Shown in pieces: positions 1 through 8,419 of a stretch of DNA of 45,875 nt (its first letter is position 1; each line of letters begins with the position of its first letter). The position numbers and the translations under genes were made by a program. Source of the stretch: a virus; IMG/VR virus record IMGVR_UViG_3300021057_000275, positions 1-45,875 of that record; one strand, written 5' to 3'. The notes below the pieces were generated by a model, which saw only the letters and a list, made by a program, of their open reading frames with translations, ran no database searches and was not told the DNA's origin.

Positions 1-42
1 TTAATCCGTGTGTCCCTGGTTCGAGCCCAGGTCGGGGAGCCA
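1..42 (+). tRNA. 3' part of tRNA-Asn (GTT), cut by the window edge; prophage attachment locus
   Basis: The first bases are the last two anticodon bases and the remaining 3' half of a tRNA. The T arm is visible as CCTGG, loop TTCGAGC, CCAGG, followed by the acceptor strand TCGGGGA, discriminator G and CCA. The anticodon context CTGTTAATCCG (first bases outside the window) and this acceptor strand fit tRNA-Asn. The recombinase gene on the other strand runs into it, so this is the likely attL or attR of the prophage. The 5' half lies outside the window. Confidence 0.88.
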
Positions 43-1587
43 AATAGCGTGACTATGAACCGTGCCTTCCTGGGCGCGGTTCATGATCCGTTCCCCGTTG
101 TACTCGATTTTCACTTCTTTGGCCTCAATTACGATTTTTTCAACAAATGAACTGAAAAAGCCACGTAGCTTACGTTCGTCCGTCGTATTTAAAACTACGT
201 CACGCATCAATTCCGCCATTTCCTCAATCTCGACTCGGGAAATGTTCCCAGTTGGTGGTTTTTCAGCTTCGAGAGCAATAAGAGCGGTTTCAGCTGCATC
301 ACGTTGAAGACGCAATTCACGAATACGAATAGTGAGGTCACCCAAGTTGGGAGCATCCTTTCCATGTAACTCCAAGACCTCGTACAAATTCCTTAAACGC
401 GTCTCTACTCCGCGCATGGTGTTGCTAAGGTCTGCTCGCTTTTGAGCGCGGTCATTGATCCATTTACTACTTAACTCATGCAGATCGGCCACGGTCTCAG
501 CCATCATGTGAGCAGTCAACACCTTGTCTAGGATCGTTGTGATAAGAAAAACATCCAATTCCTCGGCGGGGAATCGTCGTGGTACGCAAGACTTGCCAAC
601 AAGCCAGTTCCTGCAGTTGTAGTAGTGATAGACGCGATCGCGGCCTGTGGCCGTCTCGATTTGCAAGGTGGCGCCGCAGCTGCCGCATTTCAGCATTCCA
701 GTAAAGACAAAGTTGCTCTTGGGAGACCCCACACCAATAGCCGGCTTCCGGCTATCAAATAATGATTGAACGGCCATGAAAGTGACCTCCTCGATGATAG
801 GTTCGTGACTTTTGGTAATGATCCACTCTTCCCTGGGGCGCAGTTTCCTAGTCGTGCGGTTCGTCTTGTTAAATACGATCAGGCCACAGTAGACCTCGCT
901 TTTCAGAAGGTGAGTGAGCTGGTTTTTTGTCCATGGCCCGCTCCGGTAGTAGAGACCTCGTTCGTTAAGATTCGTACAGATCGCCTTGATCCCGATCCCT
1001 TCCAAGTAATGGCGGTATATCTCTCGAACAATGGCTGCCTCCTGGTCGTTGATGAACAGTTTTACTCGCTTGCCTACAATATGAGCTGTATATCCAAAAG
1101 GGACAGTGCCGCCATTGAAAAACCCATCCTTGGCATTTTTAATCATGCTGCGGAGAGTGTCGGAACTAATCTGTCGGCTGTAATGCTCATCGAAGATTTC
1201 AAGGATTGACTCCATCATCCAGCCAGCATCAGTCCGATTGTCCAGATCGACGCTTACATAAACCACGCGAGTCCCATTTTTTTCGAGCTCGCGCTTGTAC
1301 AGCGCTGCATCAAGCTTATTACGTGCGAAACGTGAAGTGCTCCAGCAGATGAAATAATCGATCGAGTATGTCTTGCAATAGGCTATCGCTTCCCTGAAAG
1401 CCGGACGTTCATCTGTCCTGCCCGAAATCCCTGCGTCGGTAAATTCTCTTACCACTTGGGCAGGCAGCGATTCGGCTTTTTTATAGCCGTGCTCAATTTG
1501 GCTTTCTATCGGCAGTCCGTCATCAGCCTGCCTGACGGTAGATACACGTGAATAAATGATGGCCGTTTTTTCTTTTTCCATACCCAA
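1..1587 (-). CDS. Large serine recombinase (phage integrase)
   Basis: Site-specific DNA recombinase of the large serine family, which cuts and rejoins attachment sites through a phosphoserine link. The resolvase domain carries YSRVST near the N terminus with catalytic Ser16 and Arg14, and the DAGISG...RP motif at residues 51-62. The recombinase domain follows, including PFGY at 163-166. A zinc-ribbon has Cys301, Cys304, Cys325 and Cys334, and a coiled-coil region precedes the C terminus. At 528 residues it is normal for the family. The start shown is TTG with AGCAGG seven bases upstream; an ATG two codons later is possible. The last 13-14 codons, including the stop, lie inside the tRNA-Asn gene, giving the C-terminal LPDLGSNQGHTD. 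Such a junction usually marks an integrase next to its own attachment site. Family assignment is firm; the role as the integrase of this prophage is inferred. Confidence 0.93.
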   Translation of the reverse strand: MGMEKEKTAIIYSRVSTVRQADDGLPIESQIEHGYKKAESLPAQVVREFTDAGISGRTDERPAFREAIAYCKTYSIDYFICWSTSRFARNKLDAALYKRELEKNGTRVVYVSVDLDNRTDAGWMMESILEIFDEHYSRQISSDTLRSMIKNAKDGFFNGGTVPFGYTAHIVGKRVKLFINDQEAAIVREIYRHYLEGIGIKAICTNLNERGLYYRSGPWTKNQLTHLLKSEVYCGLIVFNKTNRTTRKLRPREEWIITKSHEPIIEEVTFMAVQSLFDSRKPAIGVGSPKSNFVFTGMLKCGSCGATLQIETATGRDRVYHYYNCRNWLVGKSCVPRRFPAEELDVFLITTILDKVLTAHMMAETVADLHELSSKWINDRAQKRADLSNTMRGVETRLRNLYEVLELHGKDAPNLGDLTIRIRELRLQRDAAETALIALEAEKPPTGNISRVEIEEMAELMRDVVLNTTDERKLRGFFSSFVEKIVIEAKEVKIEYNGERIMNRAQEGTVHSHAIWLPDLGSNQGHTD

Positions 1588-1589
1588 GT

Positions 1590-2087
1590 TTATGCCTGCT
1601 TTCTGAAACGCTTTATGTGACGCGCGCTTATGTTTTCACCGATGCGTTTCGCCAAAATGGCTGCAATCTCCTCTGCCGTCTTACCAGTGGCCACAAGCGA
1701 TTCAATATAGCGGTTACGTTGGTAACGCTCGAAGCATGCATAACCACGCATCGGCACTAGCCGGCGACCATCGTCGGTTTTGTTTGTAGGGTCGGCATCG
1801 AGGATTCTCCAGACCTTGAGAAATGCGTCGACGCCGACAGCCTCAGCGACTTCGAGCCAAATTCGTTGCAGCCCCATTTCGCGCAACTCATCAAGGCGCG
1901 GATCGCGTTTTTTTTCGGGGTCGATTCGAAAATTTAAAATTGTGCAATTTTCTAGGTACCCACCCCCCCCAGCTGGTTCGGGTGTGTCGCCCTGCCGACC
2001 CCCCACCCCTCCGGCAGTCATGCTACTGAGCTGCCCTACCTGGGCAATTCCTAACCCCGAATGTCGCTTTTCATTGTCTTCATTCAT
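1590..2087 (-). CDS. Probable DNA-binding regulator or recombination accessory protein
   Basis: A 165-residue protein whose stop lies two bases before the serine recombinase start, so the two are co-translated. The last 45 residues, from RNRYIESL through ISARHIKRF, have the pattern of a helix-turn-helix and resemble the C-terminal domain of Mor-type activators. The N-terminal 45 residues are Gly-rich and look disordered. A run of eight G residues (coding strand, complement of 1963-1970) lies in the Gly-rich part. Position beside an integrase suggests a regulator or a recombination directionality factor, but no family was recognised with certainty. The ATG has GGGGG seven bases upstream. Confidence 0.7.
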   Translation of the reverse strand: MNEDNEKRHSGLGIAQVGQLSSMTAGGVGGRQGDTPEPAGGGGYLENCTILNFRIDPEKKRDPRLDELREMGLQRIWLEVAEAVGVDAFLKVWRILDADPTNKTDDGRRLVPMRGYACFERYQRNRYIESLVATGKTAEEIAAILAKRIGENISARHIKRFRKQA

Positions 2088-2144
2088 GATCTAACCCCCG
2101 TCCTACAGTGAATGAATGTCGCCTTTCTACATTCCACGACATTC
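2059..2144. promoter_or_regulatory. GAATGTCG repeats upstream of the integrase operon
   Basis: The 8-mer GAATGTCG occurs at 2059-2066 and 2114-2121, and its inverse CGACATTC at 2137-2144. The last two form an inverted repeat with a 15-bp spacer. They lie just before and over the start of the leftward orf165-integrase pair. The arrangement is what an operator or a directionality-factor binding site would look like. No promoter hexamers are convincing. The rest of the gene-free stretch 2088-2361 shows no other feature that I can identify. Confidence 0.4.
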
Positions 2145-2361
2145 GAATAGTTGCGCCACCCTGTTTGTTTTAGCCCGCTCTCTATGCCAGTTGCGAACCC
2201 CGCGAGACCGGTGCACATCACCTCACTGCAACCCGCATGGGTGCTGCATTCCTGTATTTCTATATCTATCTACTCAGCATCCCCGACGATGAGTTGCGCC
2301 AGTCTAAAACCAAATGAACGCGTGCTTGGATGTCTGGTAGGAAATTCCAGCCGCGGCATAG

Positions 2362-3366
2362 TTAAGGCTTCCCCTTCAGCTTTTGCAGAAGATCACTCAC
2401 GGGAGTGCGCATCTTGGCCATGGGGTTGGCTCGGTCTACCTCGCGCGTCAGCTTACGGCGTGCGGTGTGGGTGTAGATGGATGTGCTCTTGGGATCGGCA
2501 TGTCCCATGAGCAGTTGAGTGTTGAGGAGCTGCACGTCGTCCTCGACCAGCTCAGTACCGTATAGGTGACGGAATGCATGCGGGTGCAGTTGGCCCTCGG
2601 GAATGCCCAGCGCCTGGCCATAGCGCTTCACCATCTGCAGCACAGCGCGGCGGTTGAGGCGGCGCTTCTCGCCGATGTACTCATGCGCGCCTATCGAGCG
2701 GTTATTCAGGCTGACGAACAGCACGCGATCACCATCCGGAAGCATGCGGTCGATCCCCTGTAGCTCGGGATGCTCGAGGTAGATGCGCAACATCAGGTCG
2801 GCCTCGATCGGTACCGGCAGGATCCGTTCCTTGCTCCCCTTCTCCAGCACACGCAGCATCAGCCGCACCTTGCCGTCGATCTCATCCTGGAGGAGATGGC
2901 TTTCGTTCAGGTGGACCAATCCGGAAGCACGCAGGCCGCAGCCGGTCATTACAGCCAGCATCGCGCCGTCGCGCACGCCGGCGAATGTAGAGAAATCCGG
3001 AGCCCACATCAGTTTCTCGGCATTGGCCAAGGTGATCACGCGCGGTATCTTGCGTCCGCTGGTCGGATACGGTATGCCGGAGGCCGGGTTATCACGCAGG
3101 TGCCGATTATCCTTGCACCAGGCATAAAAGCCGCGCACCGCAGCGATGTGCGTACGCCGACTGACTGGATCCTTGAGGCCTTGCTTGTGTAGCCAAACGC
3201 CGCAAAACACGATCAAGTCATCATGGGTCGCGCTCAACGGATCCCGTTCAGCGAAGTATTGGCCAAGCCGGCGCAGGGCGAGGCGGTAGACCTCGATCGT
3301 CCGGACGGCTTGACCTGTATTCATTAGCTTGTATTCGAGCCATTGCTCGGTCAGGTCGGCAAACAT
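2362..3366 (-). CDS. Tyrosine recombinase, full length (XerC/D or phage integrase type)
   Basis: A 334-residue tyrosine recombinase. Residues 1-95 form the SAM-like core-binding domain typical of Xer and phage integrases. The catalytic domain has Arg146 in TGCGLR, Lys176 in EKGSKER, His263 and Arg266 in HPHAFRH, His289 in LLMGH and nucleophile Tyr298 in SIYTH, so all active-site residues are present. The ATG has AGAGG five bases upstream. It sits beside the serine recombinase and next to the presumed origin. It may be a second integrase or, by analogy with phage-encoded Xer-like enzymes, a multimer-resolution enzyme. That choice cannot be made from the sequence. Confidence 0.92.
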   Translation of the reverse strand: MFADLTEQWLEYKLMNTGQAVRTIEVYRLALRRLGQYFAERDPLSATHDDLIVFCGVWLHKQGLKDPVSRRTHIAAVRGFYAWCKDNRHLRDNPASGIPYPTSGRKIPRVITLANAEKLMWAPDFSTFAGVRDGAMLAVMTGCGLRASGLVHLNESHLLQDEIDGKVRLMLRVLEKGSKERILPVPIEADLMLRIYLEHPELQGIDRMLPDGDRVLFVSLNNRSIGAHEYIGEKRRLNRRAVLQMVKRYGQALGIPEGQLHPHAFRHLYGTELVEDDVQLLNTQLLMGHADPKSTSIYTHTARRKLTREVDRANPMAKMRTPVSDLLQKLKGKP

Positions 3367-3486
3367 CTATACCTCTTTCAACAAACCCAGGGGCAAAACA
3401 AAGCGTGGATGCGCGGATCGGGCTATGGAAAAAACTATGACATTTATATTCATGTACTTAGCCTCCACGACTATCCACGGAAAACC

Positions 3487-3545
3487 CGTGGATGAGAGGT
3501 GAAACCCGTGGATTAAAAAATAGGCAACCTCGATAACCCGTGGAT
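3487..3545 (+). repeat. Three AACCCGTGGAT repeats (left iteron cluster)
   Basis: The 11-mer AACCCGTGGAT occurs at 3483-3493, 3503-3513 and 3535-3545 (core CGTGGAT 3487, 3507, 3539). The first two are 20 bp apart and the third 32 bp further. An inverted ATCCACG lies at 3473-3479. Confidence 0.8.
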
Positions 3546-3640
3546 GCAGCTTTTTTCCTTCCCGGCTTCTTCTTCTCTTCTTCTTCTTTTAAAAATAAAG
3601 AGATAGAGAGAAGAGGACCGAGCCGCCCAAAAATGTCATG

Positions 3641-3692
3641 CGTGGATAAACAAACGAAACACGTGGATAAATCAGGCAAACACGTGGATAAA
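3641..3692 (+). repeat. Three CGTGGATAAA iterons at 21-bp spacing (right cluster)
   Basis: CGTGGATAAA occurs at 3641-3650, 3662-3671 and 3683-3692. The exact 21-bp period places the copies on one face of the helix, as in iteron or DnaA-type origins. Confidence 0.85.
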
Positions 3693-3851
3693 TTGGAAAG
3701 AGTTGCGGGACCAATCTTGTCCAGCATCAATAACTTATCTGCGTATGGCGCACAATTCCACGCTTCCGCACGCGCACGCCCCCTTACCTTTAAGGAAAGA
3801 GCGCGAAGCGCAAAAAAAAGCGGCTGCTTTTCTCGTTGGGGGGTACGGGGG

Positions 3852-6623
3852 TTAGCCATGAGAGATGCCTGCATCGACGGTCGGGGTTGCATGGAGGCCG
3901 TACTGCGCCAGCCGGGAGGTAACGAGGGCCGTGAGATGGGCTACACGCTGGTTACGGATCGTGCGCTCAACACCCTCAGGTAGCATCACGTTCGCATGCA
4001 TCAGCTGCTTCTTGAACACTCGGTCGCTCTTCACTGGCAGGCCGTTCCACTTGTCGCGCAATGCCGGCGTATTGGCCAGGTGTTCCATGATGTGGCTGGT
4101 ACGCACCAGGAGTACTTCCTCCGCATCGATCCAGTCCCACTTGTAGGGGTAGCGGAACTCGCCCCGGGCAATCTCGGCCAGCACGGTCTCCATAATCCAC
4201 ACCCATGGCTCGCGATCCGCGCTTGTTTCCCCGATGTGAGCGTTCATCTCCGCCAGCAGGTCATTTCCAAAGCTGCCCTGCCGCGCGTCGATCTCGGCAA
4301 ACTCGCACAGGAAGCGCCAACACGTAAGCAGCGCGGCGTAGTTACCCGCCATGCGCACAGCACCGTCATCCTCGCCACTGGCGCATGAATTGTTAAGGCA
4401 GTGCTCCTTGAGTTGATGGTAGACGGCCTGCACCTGGCTTTTTTTCAGCCCGGTCAGGAACTCCAGCCATTGACGCACTGGGAAACGCGGCAGATCGTCG
4501 GGCATCAGCGGACCCTTCTTGCCTGTCAGCTCGGTCCGGACGATCTTGCCGATCAGGCTGCGCACCGGAACGTCCTCGCCGGCGAGCAGTACCGGAGCCG
4601 AGATCAGGAATTCCGTCATATCGGCGCCGCGACGGTTGACCGTGTATTGGTAATTCTCCTGCAGCAGTCCGACCGCTTTGTCGATGATGTCCTGCCGGCG
4701 TGCCGACAGCTCTTCCCAGCCTACGGGGTGCGAGGTGTGGCTGATCGATGTGAGCAGCCGGAACTCGGTCTGCAACGACTGTCCGGAAAACATAGTGAAG
4801 CCGATCGTGCGCTCGAGGCGCTTGATCAGGGTCGATTTGCCGTGCCCCTTGTCCGCCTGCATCTGCATGTGCGGCCAGAACCCCAGCAACACCTTCAAAT
4901 GCCCGCCAAGGCTCCATACAAGAGGCAAAGTCGCTGCATTACGTTTGAACGTGTTCTGGTATGCCTCGATCACTTTTCGCGCGTCTGAGCGCGATCCTGA
5001 AGGGAAGGTCAGATTGAAGTACGGGCACTGCTGCTCAGGCTGGGTGAAATAGCAGTCCGGCCCCTCGTTGACGATCAATTTCCCGTCGCGGTAGCACAGG
5101 CCGACGAAATTGGCCGCGTTGCGGGCCCCGAGGTGCGCGCCGCGCTCCAGGATGTTCAGCATGCGCAGGAAAGAGGATTGATCCCACACCGGCCCGATCT
5201 TCTTCCAGGTGTCGACGTTGTGCAGCTTCTCATCCTCGATTACCCGGCGCTGTAACTTGGCGCCATGCCGAGGCGTCTGCGCACTGACGGCGAACAGCAC
5301 CCTGGGCTGAGTGTCCGGGTCTCCGCTCATGGTCGACGTGGCGCCGGCGATCGTTACGCGCGACAGCGAGGCAACGCGGAATCCGGCCAGGTCCTTGTAT
5401 TCCAGCTTCTCGTTGCCGTTTTCGTCGGTCTTGATTTCGGCGATGTACTGCGTGAAATCCTCGCTGACGCGATAGCGCCAGTAGCGAACGTCATCACGGA
5501 ATGGCAGATAGACGCGCTGGCGCCCAAAGTTCTCCTCCACCTTGCCAGGCTGGCCCTGTATCAGCCACGGGTCGAGACGATACAGCGCGCGGCGCATCTC
5601 GTCCCGTCCCATAGTTTTCAGCATGTCGTTGAGGTCGTTGATCGGCTCTTCGTTCTCGTCCACCCACTTGGATTGATCGATCATCATTGCCGAGATATCC
5701 AGCGCGGTCAGGATCTCGTGCAATTCCCATGCAGCCTCCGGTCCTGGGCGACGGCGCGCTTGCGGATGCGGCCGGCCATCATCGGTCAGCTCAGGCAGCG
5801 GCGCATCGTTGTCGAAGCACAGCACCACATGCTTGCCGCGGAGGAAGGTCCAGTCGATCGCACTTACGTTGAGGCCGCGTACTGCAAAGGCGGCCGTGTG
5901 GGGAATGTCCGCCGTCTCGACGGACAAGGCATTGATCGGCGACTCCACGACATAGACCTTCTCGGCACGCTGCAGTCGCTTGATGTCGCTGGTCCAGCCA
6001 TAACCGAACTTCTCCCCCTGGCATTGGGTTTTCGTTCCGCCGTTGATGGCCGGGTCAAGGTAGCGCAGATCCACCGCCACCACGTGGCCAGGGTTAAGCG
6101 TACGGGCAATGAAGGCCACGGCTGGCCCACCGTGGCCATGCTCGCCCGCCGGCGTCTTGTCGCTCTCCCAGTCGTTGAACCCCACGGACCGGGCCTTGAT
6201 GGCGCGATGCACCACCTCCTCCGAAATGCCGCGGCCGGTCAAGTACTCAACACTGCGTTCCGGTTCTACCAGGCAGCGTTCCGCGATGTATTCCACCAGC
6301 GATCTTTCCCGCTGCTCCGCAGGCTGGTCAGGCTTATCGAGCGGGATGCCTAGGAAGTTATGCAGCTCCTTGATCGCCTCACCTACATCTATGTTCTTCA
6401 CGTAGCACACCAGGTCTACGCAGCTGCCGGCGGCATCCTTGCCGCCTGAATAGTCCCGCCACTTGTCCGGGCCGGCCTTGGTGCCGATCTGCAGCGAGGG
6501 GGATTTGTCATCGTGGTGCGGGCTCTTGTAGTTGCCCTTGCTACCTGCCGGACGCTCCAGCCCCAGCCAATCGGCCAGGGCATGGAGGTCAACGCGAGCT
6601 TTGAGATCGTCTATGGTTGCCAT
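3852..6623 (-). CDS. Phage primase-helicase
   Basis: A 923-residue replication protein. The N-terminal 90 residues resemble the DnaG/CHC2 zinc-binding domain (YKSPHHDDKSPSLQI, residues 32-46), but the usual first Cys is Ser, so zinc binding may be lost. A TOPRIM primase core follows with Glu227 in VVESPINALS and Asp271/Asp273 in CFDNDAP. The C-terminal half has a P-loop at about 590-599 (ADKGHGKSTL), indicating a helicase ATPase. It would lay primers and unwind DNA at the phage fork. It lies immediately downstream, in transcription direction, of small early genes and next to the repeat-rich presumed origin. Domain calls are strong; the exact helicase superfamily is not settled. Confidence 0.88.
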   Translation of the reverse strand: MATIDDLKARVDLHALADWLGLERPAGSKGNYKSPHHDDKSPSLQIGTKAGPDKWRDYSGGKDAAGSCVDLVCYVKNIDVGEAIKELHNFLGIPLDKPDQPAEQRERSLVEYIAERCLVEPERSVEYLTGRGISEEVVHRAIKARSVGFNDWESDKTPAGEHGHGGPAVAFIARTLNPGHVVAVDLRYLDPAINGGTKTQCQGEKFGYGWTSDIKRLQRAEKVYVVESPINALSVETADIPHTAAFAVRGLNVSAIDWTFLRGKHVVLCFDNDAPLPELTDDGRPHPQARRRPGPEAAWELHEILTALDISAMMIDQSKWVDENEEPINDLNDMLKTMGRDEMRRALYRLDPWLIQGQPGKVEENFGRQRVYLPFRDDVRYWRYRVSEDFTQYIAEIKTDENGNEKLEYKDLAGFRVASLSRVTIAGATSTMSGDPDTQPRVLFAVSAQTPRHGAKLQRRVIEDEKLHNVDTWKKIGPVWDQSSFLRMLNILERGAHLGARNAANFVGLCYRDGKLIVNEGPDCYFTQPEQQCPYFNLTFPSGSRSDARKVIEAYQNTFKRNAATLPLVWSLGGHLKVLLGFWPHMQMQADKGHGKSTLIKRLERTIGFTMFSGQSLQTEFRLLTSISHTSHPVGWEELSARRQDIIDKAVGLLQENYQYTVNRRGADMTEFLISAPVLLAGEDVPVRSLIGKIVRTELTGKKGPLMPDDLPRFPVRQWLEFLTGLKKSQVQAVYHQLKEHCLNNSCASGEDDGAVRMAGNYAALLTCWRFLCEFAEIDARQGSFGNDLLAEMNAHIGETSADREPWVWIMETVLAEIARGEFRYPYKWDWIDAEEVLLVRTSHIMEHLANTPALRDKWNGLPVKSDRVFKKQLMHANVMLPEGVERTIRNQRVAHLTALVTSRLAQYGLHATPTVDAGISHG

Positions 6624-6641
6624 TACTTTATTCCGTCCTGG

Positions 6642-7058
6642 TTAAACCAATACACGCGTGGCAATAGCACAGCGGACTCCGCTGGGGTGCTTCAAGCGCA
6701 AGATGTTGCGGCGCGCATTGTCGTGCACGCCGATGAAATCGAATTCCCAACTGCTGCGCTCCAGTCCTAGCGGCGCCAAGCGCTTTACTTCCGTATGGAT
6801 CGTCGGCATATGCGCCAGCTCCATAAGGAACGGCTCCCCCTCTGTCTCAATCACGGAATAAACCTCCTCCCATGGCACGGGACATCCGTCGATGACATCG
6901 TGGAAGCGCCCCTGTACCACGATCAGCGGTGCAACCAACAGCGTGCCGTGCGTTGCGGCAATCAGGTGGTCATAGGCGCGGTACAGTCGGCCATTCGCCG
7001 AGAACTGCTGCAGCGCGTCGAAGTTAACCAGGTAAGGGAGAAAAAGGGGATGCGACAT
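6642..7058 (-). CDS. Unknown early protein
   Basis: A 138-residue protein from the second ATG (AGGA eight bases upstream); an earlier ATG two codons before is possible. It overlaps the end of the preceding gene by about 35 bases. No motif recognised and no membrane segment. It sits between a DNA-processing cluster and the primase-helicase, in the same leftward operon, so an early replication or host-takeover role is possible but not shown. Confidence 0.65.
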   Translation of the reverse strand: MSHPLFLPYLVNFDALQQFSANGRLYRAYDHLIAATHGTLLVAPLIVVQGRFHDVIDGCPVPWEEVYSVIETEGEPFLMELAHMPTIHTEVKRLAPLGLERSSWEFDFIGVHDNARRNILRLKHPSGVRCAIATRVLV

Positions 7059-7341
7059 GATCATGGTCCTGTGGTCCGTTATTGATGGGGCTGGTCTTGG
7101 AAAAAGTGAGCTGAGCGTGGCGCGCGGCCAATACCTTGTTCAGTTCCTTGTGCGGGCGGATGATCGAGCCGCGGTTATAGGGCTTGGTAGAGATCACGCC
7201 GAGCTGGTTCATTACGCGGAAGATCGGCGGCGCCGGCCACCACAACTTGATGGACCGAAGTACTCGCCACTGGCCACGGCGTCCAGCAGGAAGGTTGACG
7301 TGCTCGGGTTCATATATGCAGTACACACGGTAGAGGGTCAT
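7024..7341 (-). CDS. Unknown basic early protein
   Basis: A 105-residue protein. The ATG at 7341 has GGAG six bases upstream and is preferred over a GTG four codons earlier. The protein is rich in Arg, Lys and His, with HVNLPAGRRGQWRVLRSIKLWWP near residues 15-40. No family was recognised. Its 3' end overlaps the next gene by about 35 bases, and it starts 12 bases after the preceding stop, within the early operon. Confidence 0.6.
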   Translation of the reverse strand: MTLYRVYCIYEPEHVNLPAGRRGQWRVLRSIKLWWPAPPIFRVMNQLGVISTKPYNRGSIIRPHKELNKVLAARHAQLTFSKTSPINNGPQDHDHVASPFSPLPG

Positions 7342-7353
7342 GTTTCTCTCCAC

Positions 7354-7596
7354 TCAGGCTTCTGGATATGCATCGTTGATAACTGCCTGTAGCAACCGGA
7401 TCGGTACCTTGGATTTACGCGGCCAATTGCGGATCGCACCTTCCTTCAAGAAAGGACCATCACGTCCGTAAACCTGGTATTTATAGTTACCGCGGTACTT
7501 GGTACCGGTTCCGTCATTGCTGATCACGATGCGGACCAACTGCTGCACGCGGATGCCGAGGCCGAAACTGTCCAAGTTCATGCGAACGTCGATCAT
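7354..7596 (-). CDS. Small unknown early protein
   Basis: An 80-residue protein whose ATG overlaps the stop of the J-domain gene (AAATGA), with AGGAGA seven bases upstream. The fold looks mixed alpha/beta, with VQQLVRIVISNDGTGT and KYQVYGRDGPFLKEG stretches. No family recognised. Tight overlap shows translational coupling to the upstream gene. Confidence 0.7.
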   Translation of the reverse strand: MIDVRMNLDSFGLGIRVQQLVRIVISNDGTGTKYRGNYKYQVYGRDGPFLKEGAIRNWPRKSKVPIRLLQAVINDAYPEA

Positions 7597-8186
7597 TTCA
7601 GCGTCTCCTGAGCCTGTGCCCATGCGCGGTTAAGTTCCGCCATAGCTTCGTCGCTGCCTCCACGGTCCGGATGCCGCTCACCGCACAAGCGCCGGTACAA
7701 GTGCTTGATGTAGTCCAGATCGTCGATACCTTCGGCAACGCCCATCACCTCGCGCCAGCTGCGCACACGTGTCTTCCCCGGTGCCGGCAGCTGCATGAAG
7801 CCGCTGAATGCGCGTTGCATCATGTCCGACGCACCCCACCGCTCAATCCCGCGCAAGGCCTCGATCGTCAGCCGAATGGCCTGGATGTTTTCCTTCACGC
7901 GCCAGTACTTGTCGCAGGCGAAGCACATTGACTGCCCCTTGTAGAGGAAGTACACGGCCACACCGGCATCCATCGGCTCGGGATCGGTGGCATATGGCAT
8001 GCCGTCGCGTTTCAGGCGGATGTTGGTCGAAAGCACCACGTGCATGCCGCCAAGTCGCGCGATCTCCTCCATTAGCCCGTCACGCGCGACGGCAAAGGAT
8101 GTCTGGAAGCGGCTGTTACCGATCTTGGTGTTAGGGGTGCGGGGCCAGTCCTCTGGCCAGTTGAGTGGGTAGGCTTCGACGGTCAT
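7593..8186 (-). CDS. J-domain (DnaJ-like) phage protein
   Basis: A 197-residue protein ending in a J domain: the helix LYRRLCGERHPDRGG carries the HPD tripeptide at 172-174, the residues that stimulate DnaK ATPase. A CFACDKYW segment lies at 88-95 and the N-terminal 100 residues are unfamiliar. ATG at 8186 has GGAGGT five bases upstream, so the longer reading frame to 8255 is rejected. It overlaps the upstream gene by ATGA. A likely role is to recruit host DnaK to a phage replication or helicase complex, by analogy with other replisome-remodelling J proteins; that is inference. Confidence 0.82.
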   Translation of the reverse strand: MTVEAYPLNWPEDWPRTPNTKIGNSRFQTSFAVARDGLMEEIARLGGMHVVLSTNIRLKRDGMPYATDPEPMDAGVAVYFLYKGQSMCFACDKYWRVKENIQAIRLTIEALRGIERWGASDMMQRAFSGFMQLPAPGKTRVRSWREVMGVAEGIDDLDYIKHLYRRLCGERHPDRGGSDEAMAELNRAWAQAQETLK

Positions 8187-8419
8187 GCTTGACCTCCAAT
8201 CAAGGCCCGTTTCTTCTTGGGCACGTAGACAAAAATGGCTTCGCCGTCTCGACAAACCACTCGGATCACCTTCTTTGCAGTACAGAGGTGGCGCAATGCA
8301 CCGGCGAGAGAGCGACCTTTGATCAAGGTCTTTTCTGAAATCCTTGCGGATGTGGCAAAGCCGACAGGCCGAAGGAAATGGAGGATCTGCTCAGGCTTGG
8401 TTGGTAATGGAGCGCTCAT
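8183..8419 (-). CDS. Small winged-helix-like DNA-binding protein
   Basis: A 78-residue protein overlapping both neighbours by ATGA. The sequence EQILHFLRPVGFATSARI, then LAGALRHLCTAKKVIRV and an IFVYVPKKKR hairpin, has the pattern of a winged helix. It lies between the SF2 helicase and the J-domain gene. No family name can be given. Confidence 0.65.
   Translation of the reverse strand: MSAPLPTKPEQILHFLRPVGFATSARISEKTLIKGRSLAGALRHLCTAKKVIRVVCRDGEAIFVYVPKKKRALIGGQA

Larger units (their letters stand above)
3404..3692. other. Candidate replication origin with CGTGGAT iterons
   Basis: A gene-free stretch (3367-3851) contains many copies of CGTGGAT. Forward copies start at 3404, 3487, 3507, 3539, 3641, 3662 and 3683, with an inverted copy at 3473-3479. 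The copies at 3487, 3507 and 3539 share the 11-mer AACCCGTGGAT. Those at 3641, 3662 and 3683 share CGTGGATAAA and repeat with an exact 21-bp period, two helical turns. CGTGGATAA is the complement of TTATCCACG, one base from the DnaA box TTATCCACA. Between the clusters lie a 25-base pyrimidine tract (3566-3590) and an A/T-rich segment, suited to strand opening. The primase-helicase gene begins its 3' end just beyond. Origin function is inferred from these features. The 144-residue leftward frame over this stretch is low complexity and not called. Confidence 0.68.

Noticed and set aside
3404-3692. CRISPR array
   Set aside because: The repeats are 7 to 11 bases, spaced about 20 bp with no uniform spacer, and lie next to replication genes, so origin iterons are more likely.
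3458-3892. Leftward 144-residue frame over the repeat region
   Set aside because: Low-complexity translation of iterons and a pyrimidine tract; overlaps the primase 3' end and lacks a ribosome site.
5265-6353. Rightward 362-residue open frame
   Set aside because: It lies antisense within the primase-helicase, which has clear motifs. GC-rich codons produce long antisense frames; no ribosome site or recognisable domain.
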